32,313 nucleotides of DNA from JAADDK01 sp964425415 (GTDB lineage: Archaea > Thermoplasmatota > Thermoplasmata > Thermoplasmatales > Aciduliprofundaceae). The position numbers and the translations under genes were made by a program. The stretch spans positions 1 to 32,313 of the forward strand of contig CAYRMJ010000004.1 in NCBI GenBank assembly GCA_964425415.1, given 5' to 3'. Shown piece by piece: positions 15,833 to 23,738 of the stretch. Every line of letters begins with the position of its first letter. The first letter of the stretch is position 1. Under the pieces are notes generated by a model, which was not told the DNA's origin, made no database searches, and saw only the letters and a list, made by a program, of their open reading frames with translations.

Positions 15833-16528
15833 TTAAGCCACCGTTGTTATATCCACCACCAATCCTACCTGCGGTTCAACCCTAAAACCGGTCACATTGC
15901 CAACGAAATCGGTCGCGTAAGAGAATCTCATTACAACCATTCTCTTTGTCATCTCACCTTCAGTCAGCTCGGATACCAACCGAATGTATATCTCCACCGT
16001 AGTTCGCAGATGCTTTAAAAGCTCAGAATTCATGTGCTCTGGATCCACTGTTAATATTATTGCCTTATTAGTGCTCGCAAGCTTTTTGAAGAAATATATT
16101 GCGTCCAATATGCTCTGCTCACCTGTTTGGTTGCTGGCAATTCCGGAAAAGGTGTCAATTATTATCACATCGTTTTTGAAAAGCTCCTTTGCACTCATCA
16201 GGCGCTCTATGAAATCTTCTCTCGTCCTCGGCATGCCTATTAGAGGATACACTGGAATAAATAGAAGTTGCCTACTGATCATGAAGTTCAGAACATCATA
16301 ATTTAGGGAGCGCATTTGATCAAGGAATCCTTTTGTTGTCAGTTCAGTGGAGATATATGTTACAGTATAGCCATTCATCAAAAACCCATACAGTAATCTC
16401 TGAGATAGTATGCTCTTGCCGCTACCATCCTCTCCCTCAACTAAACTCACCGAGCCCTTTGGTATGCCTCCGTTGAGTCTCTCATGAAGCGTATCTCTAT
16501 CTATTTTTATGTTGTACACATCAGGCAT
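15833..16528 (-). CDS. arlH: ArlH (FlaH) KaiC/RecA-like ATP-binding motor component
   Basis: The 231-residue RecA/KaiC-fold protein forms a ring with ArlI at the base of the archaellum. It has Walker A GEDGSGKS (32-39), a YISTE strand after it, and a Walker B strand VIIIDTF (Asp125). ArlH family members bind ATP and often hydrolyse it poorly. The ATG at 16528 follows the arlG stop by three bases. Length and placement between arlG and arlI are standard. Confidence 0.94.
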   Translation of the reverse strand: MPDVYNIKIDRDTLHERLNGGIPKGSVSLVEGEDGSGKSILSQRLLYGFLMNGYTVTYISTELTTKGFLDQMRSLNYDVLNFMISRQLLFIPVYPLIGMPRTREDFIERLMSAKELFKNDVIIIDTFSGIASNQTGEQSILDAIYFFKKLASTNKAIILTVDPEHMNSELLKHLRTTVEIYIRLVSELTEGEMTKRMVVMRFSYATDFVGNVTGFRVEPQVGLVVDITTVA

Positions 16529-16531
16529 GGC

Positions 16532-16993
16532 TCACACCCTAAATTTTATAGTGGCTTTCACACCATAATCCACAACAACTGTGAGAATATAGTCTCCGGA
16601 GGATAACGGTTTGCTGGGTTGAAATGTGATGTTCACAGTCACCTGCGGAAGCCATTGCTTCACGCCACTTTTTATGGGTCTGATTGTATCAGGATACGAT
16701 AGTGCATAAGGTGTTCCGTTGAGTATCACAGTTGTGTGATTCATATTCAGTTCCGTTTCACCTATGTTTTTGACATATATTGTAATCGTATTGGATGATG
16801 GGTTATACGGAGAGTAATGGAGGTCATTGATTATCACAATTTTTGTTTTGAGAAATTGCTCTTCTAACTTTTCCCTTGAGTTCATAGAGTCTCTAAAGTG
16901 ATATGCAGTGTAGAAAATCGCACCAGAAACGATTATAGCCACAACGATGGAGGTGGTAAGAAGTATGAGCGATGATACACCCTCTCCTGCCAT
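16532..16993 (-). CDS. arlG: ArlG (FlaG) archaellum stator-filament protein
   Basis: The 153-residue protein has a single N-terminal membrane helix with the diagnostic start MAGEGVSSLILLTTSIVVA, then a beta-sandwich domain facing the pseudo-periplasm. In Sulfolobus, ArlG filaments capped by ArlF anchor the motor to the S-layer. Four or more N-x-S/T sequons (for example NHT, NGT, NIT) suggest N-glycosylation. Spacing to arlF (6 bp) and arlH (3 bp) shows operon membership. Confidence 0.88.
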   Translation of the reverse strand: MAGEGVSSLILLTTSIVVAIIVSGAIFYTAYHFRDSMNSREKLEEQFLKTKIVIINDLHYSPYNPSSNTITIYVKNIGETELNMNHTTVILNGTPYALSYPDTIRPIKSGVKQWLPQVTVNITFQPSKPLSSGDYILTVVVDYGVKATIKFRV

Positions 16994-16999
16994 GCCACA

Positions 17000-17416
17000 T
17001 CACACCTCGTAGTACGCTGAGTTTCCAAACTCGGTAATTGCCTTTATTCTGAATGGTATGCGAGGATAATTCAAAGTGAACACTGCCACCTCACCCGGAG
17101 CCCATACGCTTGTTTCAACCCCGGACACTTTCACACTCTGCGAATTCATTGCAGTACCATTCACAACGAATGTGACAAAGTACGGATTGAGAGTGGTGTT
17201 TCCTGTATTGTCAATATACACCTTAAGAGAGGAACCAGAGTAGATAACATTAGATATTTTTATTGAAGTGTCGTAATAGTGCCTGTTGGCATTCTCTCTT
17301 TCCATCATCACCTGATTTAACTTGAACTGATTGTCCATGGATGCTGAGTAAACCATGGTGAAAGATATGAAAAATGTGATACCGATGATCAATGCAGCCG
17401 CTGATACGCTACCCAC
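17000..17416 (-). CDS. arlF: ArlF (FlaF) archaellum stator protein
   Basis: The 138-residue protein has an N-terminal membrane anchor (MGSVSAAALIIGITFFISFT) and an immunoglobulin-like beta-sandwich (about 48-138), typical of ArlF, which binds the S-layer and holds the stator. The GTG start at 17416 is supported by a GGTGAT ribosome binding site at 17423-17428 with six-base spacing; that site overlaps the stop of the upstream gene. The typical FlaF start 'GVSVxAA' is well matched by GSVSAAA. Confidence 0.86.
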   Translation of the reverse strand: MGSVSAAALIIGITFFISFTMVYSASMDNQFKLNQVMMERENANRHYYDTSIKISNVIYSGSSLKVYIDNTGNTTLNPYFVTFVVNGTAMNSQSVKVSGVETSVWAPGEVAVFTLNYPRIPFRIKAITEFGNSAYYEV

Positions 17417-17423
17417 CTAACTA

Positions 17424-18494
17424 TCACCCCTGAGTTATGTCGTTGGCAATGTCCTGAACCTCCTCTGCATGTATTGTTCCCACCTCACTTCCTTTTATTT
17501 TCTCAATAAACACCAGTGTTTTCATGTGATCGTCAGTGTTCATCTTCCAAGTATCATACTCCGCTTCTATATTCTCAGTGTTAAGGCCCTGAACCTGATG
17601 AAGCACATTGTTCACCACTTTCTCACTGATCCATCTCAAACTTCTGTAGTATTCAAGGAGTTTTCTTATGTTTTTGGGTCCAACCTTTTGAAGCATGAAT
17701 TCTGTCCACTTTATAGCCATCATATGACTCATTGAGTTGTCAGGGATGTCTGGTAATATGTACCCTCTCTCAACGCGCTGGGGCCTTGCTTCCACAAGTG
17801 CCTCGCCCATGCCGAGTTCCTCAAAGCCCTCCGTTTGAAGTACCTCACCCTCCTCGGAAGGTACCTCTTCTATCTCTGCCACTTCAAATTCCTCTGCATT
17901 TTCTTCAGTTCCCGCGCCCTCTTCTTCCACAGGTGCGACTTCTCCACCGCTCACAAGTTTTCTCTCTCTCGGTGTGAGATCAATGAAAGGATTGTACTGA
18001 GCAGATATTGCATCGTAAAGTGCAGTCAACTCGTGCATGTTAGTCTCCAATTCATTTATGTTCTCTCTTAACTCGCTGATCTCATCCGATAGTGCATTAT
18101 TTGTGTTTTCCAGCCGCTCCATTCTTGATAGTACATCGTTAAGTATTCCTTCAAAGCGCTCCTGCCATGAGCCACCCCCAGCAGTTTTTGGAGTTGTTAG
18201 ATGCATGCCCATCTCATCTTCTGGTACCACACTCCCCTTTGCTTTTATCGGTTTGGGGGGATTATCAAGGTCCTGCTGCAGAGTCACAGGCATCTTCTTT
18301 GCTTCGGGATGTTCAGGTGCTTGTGTTTTTTGAGGCATTTGATGTGGAGGGGCGGGCTTGAAAGTAGGTTGTGCATTTCCAGCTGACTTCTTCTGTACTG
18401 GTTTAAATGTGGGTGCTTGTGTTGGCTTTTTATCCACCGGCCTGAATGTCGGCGGTTTCGCTGTTCCCTTCTTCTTTTTGTCCTTCCGTGCCAT
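17424..18494 (-). CDS. arlCDE: Fused ArlC/D/E (FlaC/D/E) switch-complex protein with N-terminal proline-rich repeats
   Basis: From the ATG at 18494 the protein has 356 residues. The ribosome binding site GGTGAT, four bases upstream, decides this start. Residues 1-100 are a disordered basic/proline-rich extension carrying three copies of P-T-F-[RK]-P (15-20, 28-33, 43-48). Residues about 108-165 form a heptad-rich coiled coil, as in FlaC/FlaD. Residues 185-235 are an acidic linker. Residues about 243-350 are the FlaD/FlaE C-terminal domain, with YILPDIPDNSMSHMMAIKWTEF and the R-K-L-L-E-Y-Y-R-S-L-R-W-I-S core. Euryarchaeal ArlC, D and E form the cytoplasmic ring that receives CheF/CheY signals; here all parts are in one chain. 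Confidence 0.88.
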   Translation of the reverse strand: MARKDKKKKGTAKPPTFRPVDKKPTQAPTFKPVQKKSAGNAQPTFKPAPPHQMPQKTQAPEHPEAKKMPVTLQQDLDNPPKPIKAKGSVVPEDEMGMHLTTPKTAGGGSWQERFEGILNDVLSRMERLENTNNALSDEISELRENINELETNMHELTALYDAISAQYNPFIDLTPRERKLVSGGEVAPVEEEGAGTEENAEEFEVAEIEEVPSEEGEVLQTEGFEELGMGEALVEARPQRVERGYILPDIPDNSMSHMMAIKWTEFMLQKVGPKNIRKLLEYYRSLRWISEKVVNNVLHQVQGLNTENIEAEYDTWKMNTDDHMKTLVFIEKIKGSEVGTIHAEEVQDIANDITQG

Positions 18495-18498
18495 GTTA

Positions 18499-18504
18499 AT
18501 CACC
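18499..18504 (-). promoter_or_regulatory. Ribosome binding site deciding the arlCDE start
   Basis: GGTGAT on the minus strand, complementary to the 16S rRNA 3' end, with four bases to the ATG at 18494. It rules out the longer frame that would overlap the archaellin gene. Confidence 0.7.
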
Positions 18505-18517
18505 AGATGTTTTTTTC

Positions 18518-19123
18518 TCACAGTGTTATGGCGGTCTCAGTTCCAAAGTCCGCAGGTGCAATGATTGTGTGAGGATAAGGAGCACCGGGGTCTGGAAGGA
18601 TCGTTATTAGTACATGTTGACCTTGAGATATCTCCATTCCACTTCCCAGTGTTATATTTATCACTACCAGATCTCCAGGAGCCACCCAGAATTTGTATGC
18701 CCCTGGGTCCCAGTGTGAAGTAATGCTTCCAAATGCCCTTACATCTGCAGAGTACAGCTCTCCAGTAGCAGTATTTGGATCATGATAGTTCAACCTGAAG
18801 TACACGGGGGGATGGTTCACTGGAGTATACTCAATTATCGTTTTGTTTAAATCAATGCTCTCAGATACAACAGAGAAAGATATCTGTATTTTTGTTATGG
18901 GTCCTGTGGAGCTGGCTCTGTATCCTACAAATTGTACATTCCACACATTTCCATTTACCATATGGTCTGCAGAGTTTGCGGCACCGTATGCTCTGTCCCT
19001 CATTGACGAAACGGTTCCCACGATAACCGCTGCGGCTATGGCAGCAACGACCATCAATGCAATGAATATTATTAGCGAGCCAATACCTATGCTCCCATCT
19101 TCTTTATCATACATAACTTTCAT
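18518..19123 (-). CDS. arlB2: Archaellin (second filament subunit gene)
   Basis: The 201-residue preprotein has a class III signal peptide: leader MKVMYDKEDG, cleavage after Gly10, then the hydrophobic assembly helix SIGIGSLIIFIALMVVAAIA. The rest is a beta-rich outer domain ending in the strand ETAITL. Sequons NKT and NIT could be glycosylated. Cleavage is expected from the FlaK-like peptidase at 3608-4450. It is preceded by the best ribosome binding site in the operon (GGAGGTG, five bases from ATG), so it may be the major subunit. It has the same N-terminal helix as the upstream archaellin but a clearly different outer domain. Confidence 0.93.
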   Translation of the reverse strand: MKVMYDKEDGSIGIGSLIIFIALMVVAAIAAAVIVGTVSSMRDRAYGAANSADHMVNGNVWNVQFVGYRASSTGPITKIQISFSVVSESIDLNKTIIEYTPVNHPPVYFRLNYHDPNTATGELYSADVRAFGSITSHWDPGAYKFWVAPGDLVVINITLGSGMEISQGQHVLITILPDPGAPYPHTIIAPADFGTETAITL

Positions 19124-19128
19124 CTTAA

Positions 19129-19135
19129 CACCTCC
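19129..19135 (-). promoter_or_regulatory. Strong ribosome binding site of the second archaellin
   Basis: GGAGGTG on the minus strand, five bases before the ATG at 19123. It is the only full-length Shine-Dalgarno sequence I see in the operon, and it immediately follows the stop codon of the first archaellin. Confidence 0.7.
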
Positions 19136-19780
19136 TTACTCCGGTGGATATATCCTTACCCATTGGTTATTTTCAAAGCCAGCGGGAGTTGTAGTAGTCA
19201 GTTTGCTATCCGTACCTGTGTAGGTGTTTGTAAAGTGTATTTCAAATGTTACATGGCCACCTAACTCCTGGCCAGTTTCATGCAGGTTTATCACAAAAAC
19301 AACAATATCATTGCTTGCAACATCATAGGATACCGGAGGATTCCATGGAGAGCCATCGGCCTTATTTGGAAGATACACACTGTAGTTAGATGCTGTAGTT
19401 TTTGAAACCGCTTGATTATAACCATCTGTGGGGCTGACATCCCCGCTCATCAACAGGTATGAGACCTTATGTGGTGTGTGTATAGATATTGCAATGTGTC
19501 TCAAATCCACATCAGCAGAACTGACAACCTTTGTGGTTATAGTTAGAACCGTTATGTTCTTGAGTGTTGTACGATTGCCACTTATGCTTATCACCTGAAA
19601 CATTCCCAAAAACTGCTCTGTTATTCTCTGGGATGTGTGGTTTGCGTCGTCCCTCACCTTGCTCGCCGTCTGTATGATCACTGCCGCGGCTATCGCCGCC
19701 ACTAATATCAGCGCGATGAATATTATCAATGCGCCGATGCCCATACTTCCACTATCCTTTTTCATATACTTCCCTTTCAT
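19136..19780 (-). CDS. arlB1: Archaellin (first filament subunit gene)
   Basis: From the ATG at 19780 the protein has 214 residues. GGTGAT at 19785-19790 with four-base spacing supports this start over a GTG at 19789 or an ATG at 19786. The class III leader MKGKYMKKDSG is cleaved after Gly11 and followed by SMGIGALIIFIALILVAAIA. The outer domain is beta-rich with several sequons (NHT, NRT, NIT, NYS), so heavy N-glycosylation is likely. The start region overlaps the stop of the upstream zinc-ribbon gene, coupling the two. It could be a minor or tip/base subunit compared with the better-translated second archaellin; this is an inference from ribosome binding sites. Confidence 0.92.
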   Translation of the reverse strand: MKGKYMKKDSGSMGIGALIIFIALILVAAIAAAVIIQTASKVRDDANHTSQRITEQFLGMFQVISISGNRTTLKNITVLTITTKVVSSADVDLRHIAISIHTPHKVSYLLMSGDVSPTDGYNQAVSKTTASNYSVYLPNKADGSPWNPPVSYDVASNDIVVFVINLHETGQELGGHVTFEIHFTNTYTGTDSKLTTTTPAGFENNQWVRIYPPE

Positions 19781-19785
19781 TTTCA

Positions 19786-20619
19786 TCACCCTATCTCGCC
19801 TTCAGTCCCGCAGTAAGGACATTGGACCCTAACCGGTAATTTATCCATATCCACTTCTACCTCAAAAACATTTCCACAGGACGGACATGTCAAAGTCATT
19901 CTCTTCATTCTCGGAGCAGTTTTTCTTTGCTGCACAGCCCGAGCTGCGGCCGCAGGAGCTGCCTGCCTACTTGAAGGCTTTTTAACAGACTTTCTGGATT
20001 TCGCAGACGCAAGAGATGCCTGAAGGTACATAACTCCTGCCGAGAAGAACAAAACTAAGGATATGGATACCAATAAAAATCCTGAACCCAGAGATGAATA
20101 AGCGCTTCCCTTCAAATCGCTAACTTCTCCACCCATCATCCCCATTCTGGTCATATCGGACATGTCCATATCCGCATCAAAAGCCGCCTGATACCCTGTG
20201 AGGAAGTATAGAACGGATATCAGAACGATGATTGCAATGAGAAAAGAAAGAGGTGCATAGGCAATCTTAAACTTCAATGCTCTGAATATGCCAAACAGCA
20301 GAAAGAATATCGCAGTTGCAATGTACAGAAGCCATATTGTCTGAAACACGGTGGCACGATTAAAAGTCACCGCTGGAGGAAAACTTATATTTTGAGAATT
20401 TAGAGATGAAGAGGTATAAAAAATAAGGGCCGAATCATTTGTTTCATTTGAACTTGCACCCCAAATCATGCCTAATGGGGCAAAGTCCTGATGAAAAGTG
20501 TATCCGCTGTCGTACTTAACGGATAGACTATGCCACCCAAAAACGCCCGATACCAAGAATAGCGAAACCGCTACGATGAACACCATATCCGCACCAGCGG
20601 TGCTCTTCTTACCCGCCAT
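19786..20619 (-). CDS. Four-TM protein with cytoplasmic C-terminal zinc ribbon, archaellum operon leader
   Basis: This 277-residue protein is not one of the named Arl proteins. Four hydrophobic segments are visible (about 11-31, 91-113, 119-142, 178-201), placing both ends in the cytoplasm. The first outer loop (32-88) has sequons (NET, NDS, NIS), and the second (143-176) is Met/Asp-rich. A basic, Ala-rich linker (205-240) leads to a zinc ribbon with Cys245, Cys248, Cys267 and Cys270 in CPSCG and CPYCG. The last codon region overlaps the archaellin ribosome binding site, and the promoter in front of this gene is the only one for the nine-gene operon. It may sense conditions or regulate expression or assembly; function is unknown. 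Confidence 0.82.
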   Translation of the reverse strand: MAGKKSTAGADMVFIVAVSLFLVSGVFGWHSLSVKYDSGYTFHQDFAPLGMIWGASSNETNDSALIFYTSSSLNSQNISFPPAVTFNRATVFQTIWLLYIATAIFFLLFGIFRALKFKIAYAPLSFLIAIIVLISVLYFLTGYQAAFDADMDMSDMTRMGMMGGEVSDLKGSAYSSLGSGFLLVSISLVLFFSAGVMYLQASLASAKSRKSVKKPSSRQAAPAAAARAVQQRKTAPRMKRMTLTCPSCGNVFEVEVDMDKLPVRVQCPYCGTEGEIG

Positions 20620-20640
20620 CTTTGAACTATATGCTATTTC

Positions 20641-20652
20641 TATATTTTAAAG
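20641..20652 (-). promoter_or_regulatory. TATA box of the archaellum operon
   Basis: On the minus strand CTTTAAAATATA, preceded by the BRE-like GGGGAAAA, is centred about 27 nt before the ATG at 20619. The long archaellum mRNA is predicted to be leaderless at its first gene. Confidence 0.55.
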
Positions 20653-20702
20653 TTTTCCCCAGCATAAGTGATTTTAAGTCTAATCTGTGATTTGCCGAAA
20701 AA

Positions 20703-20712
20703 GATATATAAT
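20703..20712 (+). promoter_or_regulatory. TATA box of the tungstate/molybdate transporter operon
   Basis: GATATATAAT, preceded by the BRE-like CGAAAAA, lies about 23 nt before the ATG at 20730. It is divergent from the archaellum promoter, and the two share the 110-bp intergenic region. Confidence 0.55.
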
Positions 20713-20729
20713 CATTTCGTTATTCCCCT

Positions 20730-21737
20730 ATGAGCATAATGATGATGAAAATGGAGAAAAAACTGCTAACTGCGGTGATTGCGGCGGGATTGCTGGCTGC
20801 GGTAATTGCTGTGGGCTTCTGGTATTTATCCAATGGAAAAAATAGCATCACGGTCCTTGCGGCTGGAAGCCTTGCAGTTCCTTTTCAAAAGCTATCAGAG
20901 ATTTACGAGAATAAGTATGGAATTGAAGTAAAAATTGAAACTGCGGGAAGCATTGAAACCGTTAAAAAGGTGAGCGAGTTGCACAGGCAGGTTGATGTGG
21001 TGGCCGTGGCAGATTACAAAGCCATAGCAGGGTACCTTGTGCCAAATTACACTTCTTGGTACGTGCGCTTTGCAAAAAATGCACTGGTGATTGTGTACAC
21101 AGAGCATAGCAAATACGCAAGCACCATTAACACCACCAACTGGCCAGATATACTTGAAAGAGATGATGTCAGAATTGGCTTTTCATCTCCAAACGATGAC
21201 CCCTGTGGATACAGAGCTGTGATGATGTTCTACCTATCCGATTTCTTATATGAGAAAAATATTTTTCAAAATCTCGTTGAAAATAACACGGCAATTCATG
21301 CGCAAAATGGAGAAATTTTGGTGCCTGATGATTCCACGCTTCTGAAAAATCAGGGAAAAATATACATAAAGCAAAAATCCGTTAGTCTGCTGGGTGATTT
21401 AGAGACGGGAAACATTGACTATGCCATTGAATATCTATCTGTGGCAAAGCAACATAATCTGAAATATATACCTCTCCCTGACAAGATCAATCTTTCCAAC
21501 TCAACACTCGCAGATTTCTACTCACGAGCAAAGGTTAAGCTTGCGGATGGAAAAATTGTAAAAGGAGATGCAATAAACTATGCGATAACCGTTCCCAACA
21601 ACGCACCAAATAAAAATGCGGCGTATCAGTTTGTAAAGCTTCTTTTGAGCAATGAAGGAAGAGAGGTACTCCAAGAATGTGGACAACCACCCATGTATCA
21701 GGAATGGGGCAAGGTTCCGGAGGAGATTAAAACATGA
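20730..21737 (+). CDS. wtpA: Tungstate/molybdate-binding protein, WtpA-like
   Basis: The 335-residue type II periplasmic-binding-fold protein captures tungstate or molybdate outside the membrane. The N-terminus has a membrane anchor (about residues 10-33) with no lipobox cysteine. The oxyanion-binding region VLAAGSLAVPF (about 43-53) and the SSPNDDPCGYRAVMMF segment are typical of WtpA, where the Asp/Glu residues give octahedral tungstate coordination. It is the first gene of wtpA-wtpB-wtpC-moaA. Several ATG codons near the start (20730, 20739, 20742) are possible; the TATA box favours 20730. WtpA rather than ModA is chosen by motif, and metal preference is inferred. Confidence 0.9.
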   Translation: MSIMMMKMEKKLLTAVIAAGLLAAVIAVGFWYLSNGKNSITVLAAGSLAVPFQKLSEIYENKYGIEVKIETAGSIETVKKVSELHRQVDVVAVADYKAIAGYLVPNYTSWYVRFAKNALVIVYTEHSKYASTINTTNWPDILERDDVRIGFSSPNDDPCGYRAVMMFYLSDFLYEKNIFQNLVENNTAIHAQNGEILVPDDSTLLKNQGKIYIKQKSVSLLGDLETGNIDYAIEYLSVAKQHNLKYIPLPDKINLSNSTLADFYSRAKVKLADGKIVKGDAINYAITVPNNAPNKNAAYQFVKLLLSNEGREVLQECGQPPMYQEWGKVPEEIKT

Positions 21738-22714
21738 GGGCATTACTGCCGGGCTCAGTGTTAATACTTACCATATCCGCCTTTTTTGGGTCTGAGGCTT
21801 TTTTCATAACTTCAATTTTTTTCTCGGTTCTGATAACATTTTCATCAAAAAATTATAAGTTTTTATCCCTAATTCCTCTCTCTCTGCTCATTTTCATTTA
21901 TTTTCCGCTTTTTGTTGTGGAAATATTAACTCTATTATATCTGAGTGACGAGGAGCCGTTTATTAAGGGCATAATTCTCTTATCCTCTCTTCTACTATTC
22001 ATAATCTCTTTTCCTGTGATTTACCTAATAGTTTTGCATCCGCCCATAGGGATTTCAGAAGCGCTAATTAATGTGACGATAACAAGCGTGGTTGCTGCAA
22101 CGCTTTCAACAATAATCGGAGTGGTATTGTCTTTACCTCTTGGGTACCTAATGGCCCGCAGAGAATTCATGGGAAAAAGAGTTATTGAGGGCGTGATAGA
22201 CATTCCAATTGTTATACCGCACACAGTATCGGGAATTCTGTTGCTCATAGTTTTCGGCTCTGCAGGGGTAATTGGCGCACCTTTGGAGGATTTGGGATTT
22301 AGATTTTACTACGCTCTGCCCGGAGTGGTTCTTGCTATGCTATTTGTCAGTGTGCCATTTCTCATAAATCAGATTAGAGAGGGCATAGAGAAAATTGATG
22401 AAAGATACGAGTTTGTGGCGATGAATTTAGGAGCTACGAGATTTAAAGCTTTCTTAACTGTAGTGCTTCCACTAATCAAGAGAAACGCGTGGATAGGCTC
22501 CATAAATGCATGGGCAAGAGCAATGAGCGAGTTTGGAGCGGTGATAATGATCGCCTTCTATCCCATGGTGGTTCCCACATACATATACTTCCTGTTTTCA
22601 AATTACGGTCTGGAAAAAACCCTTCCTGCGACTTCTTTCATAGTTCTGTTCACCCTTCTCATATTCGTTGTTCTTCGCATATTTGCCGGGAGGATTGCAG
22701 ATGTTAGAGATTAG
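21734..22714 (+). CDS. wtpB: Tungstate/molybdate ABC transporter permease with extra N-terminal membrane region
   Basis: The 326-residue permease has the ATPase-docking EAA-type loop EFVAMNLGATRFKAFLTVVLPL (about 227-248) and the standard core from about residue 85 onward. About 85 extra residues at the N-terminus hold three or so additional hydrophobic segments (for example 5-37 and 43-70). Ordinary ModB/WtpB permeases are near 230-260 residues, so this is an added membrane module. The ATG at 21734 overlaps the wtpA stop (ATGA), so the longer start is well supported. Confidence 0.88.
   Translation: MRALLPGSVLILTISAFFGSEAFFITSIFFSVLITFSSKNYKFLSLIPLSLLIFIYFPLFVVEILTLLYLSDEEPFIKGIILLSSLLLFIISFPVIYLIVLHPPIGISEALINVTITSVVAATLSTIIGVVLSLPLGYLMARREFMGKRVIEGVIDIPIVIPHTVSGILLLIVFGSAGVIGAPLEDLGFRFYYALPGVVLAMLFVSVPFLINQIREGIEKIDERYEFVAMNLGATRFKAFLTVVLPLIKRNAWIGSINAWARAMSEFGAVIMIAFYPMVVPTYIYFLFSNYGLEKTLPATSFIVLFTLLIFVVLRIFAGRIADVRD
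22688..22693 (+). promoter_or_regulatory. Ribosome binding site deciding the wtpC start
   Basis: GGGAGG, seven bases before the ATG at 22701, inside the end of wtpB. It supports a start that overlaps wtpB by 14 bp rather than any upstream start. Confidence 0.6.
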
Positions 22715-23738
22715 CGGATTGAAAATAAAATTAAAATCATTGACTGTGGAGATACCACATCTTAAGGTTAATCGGGGTGATTACTTGGCTTTAATGGGCA
22801 CCAGCGGAGCTGGAAAAACTGTATTGATTGAAGCAATTGCAGGATTTCACAAGATTGACACGGGCCAAATAATTCTGAATGGCCAGCGAATAGACAATTT
22901 ACCGCCCAATAAAAGGGGCATTGCAGTGGTGTATCAGGACTACATGCTCTTTCCCCACCTATCTGTGAGAGATAACATTCTGTATCCAGCCAGATTGAAA
23001 AGATGTGTGAATGAGGATTCATTTAGCGAATTGGTAAAATTACTTCACATTGAGAATCTTCTTAACAGGAGTGTTAGAAGACTCAGCGGCGGGGAACTAC
23101 AGCGCGTTGCCATTGCAAGGGCGCTCATGATGAATCCCTCAATATTGCTTTTAGATGAACCGCTGTCTTCGTTGGACCGCCAGAGCAGGGAGAGCATGAG
23201 AAAATTGATAAAGGATGTTGTGAAAGAACTGAAGGCCACTGTTATTCACATAACCCACGACATGGAGACTGCTTGGAGTCTTGCAAACAGAGTGGCAGTA
23301 ATGCACGATGGCAAGCTGTTGCAGGTTGGCACAACGGATGAGATTCTGGCAAATCCAAACAACAAGGTGGTTGCCGATTTTTTTGATTCAAATATACTAA
23401 GGGGGAGAGTTGTGGGCAAGGATGGAAAACTAACCATCGTAAAGGTTGGTGAAGAGCACATAAAAATATCAGCCAAAGCGGAAGGTGAAGCACTGTTATC
23501 AATTCGGCCTGAGAGCATAATCCTATCAAAAGAATCTTTAAATAGTTCAATGCAGAACTCCCTCAAAGGAGTTATAGTGAATATGGAAAATAGGGGATTA
23601 GTAGTTAGAATAACCATGCAATTTGGCGGTTTCTCTCTAATCTCCGTTCTCACGCCAAACGCCTTGGAAGCTCTTTCTCTCCACAGGGGTGATGAGGTTT
23701 TAGCGCACTTCAAAGCATCCTCTGTAAGAGTTCTATGA
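22701..23738 (+). CDS. wtpC: Tungstate/molybdate ABC transporter ATPase
   Basis: The 345-residue ATP-binding subunit has Walker A GTSGAGKT (33-40), a Q-loop YQD (78-80), the signature LSGGE (128-132), Walker B ILLLDE (148-153) and the H-loop THD about 30 residues later. The C-terminal region after about residue 230 fits a TOBE-like regulatory domain (strands around LRGRVVGKDGKLTIVKVG and ALLSIRPESIILS). In ModC/WtpC proteins that domain can bind oxyanion and inhibit transport. Overlaps with wtpB (14 bp) and moaA (4 bp) show a single operon. Confidence 0.9.
   Translation: MLEISGLKIKLKSLTVEIPHLKVNRGDYLALMGTSGAGKTVLIEAIAGFHKIDTGQIILNGQRIDNLPPNKRGIAVVYQDYMLFPHLSVRDNILYPARLKRCVNEDSFSELVKLLHIENLLNRSVRRLSGGELQRVAIARALMMNPSILLLDEPLSSLDRQSRESMRKLIKDVVKELKATVIHITHDMETAWSLANRVAVMHDGKLLQVGTTDEILANPNNKVVADFFDSNILRGRVVGKDGKLTIVKVGEEHIKISAKAEGEALLSIRPESIILSKESLNSSMQNSLKGVIVNMENRGLVVRITMQFGGFSLISVLTPNALEALSLHRGDEVLAHFKASSVRVL

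Noticed and set aside
15274..15885. 203-residue plus-strand open frame
   Set aside because: Antisense to arlI, which has all ATPase motifs; the composition is that of a shadow frame.
18495..18521. Longer arlCDE start overlapping the archaellin gene
   Set aside because: The GGTGAT ribosome binding site four bases before the ATG at 18494 supports the shorter form.
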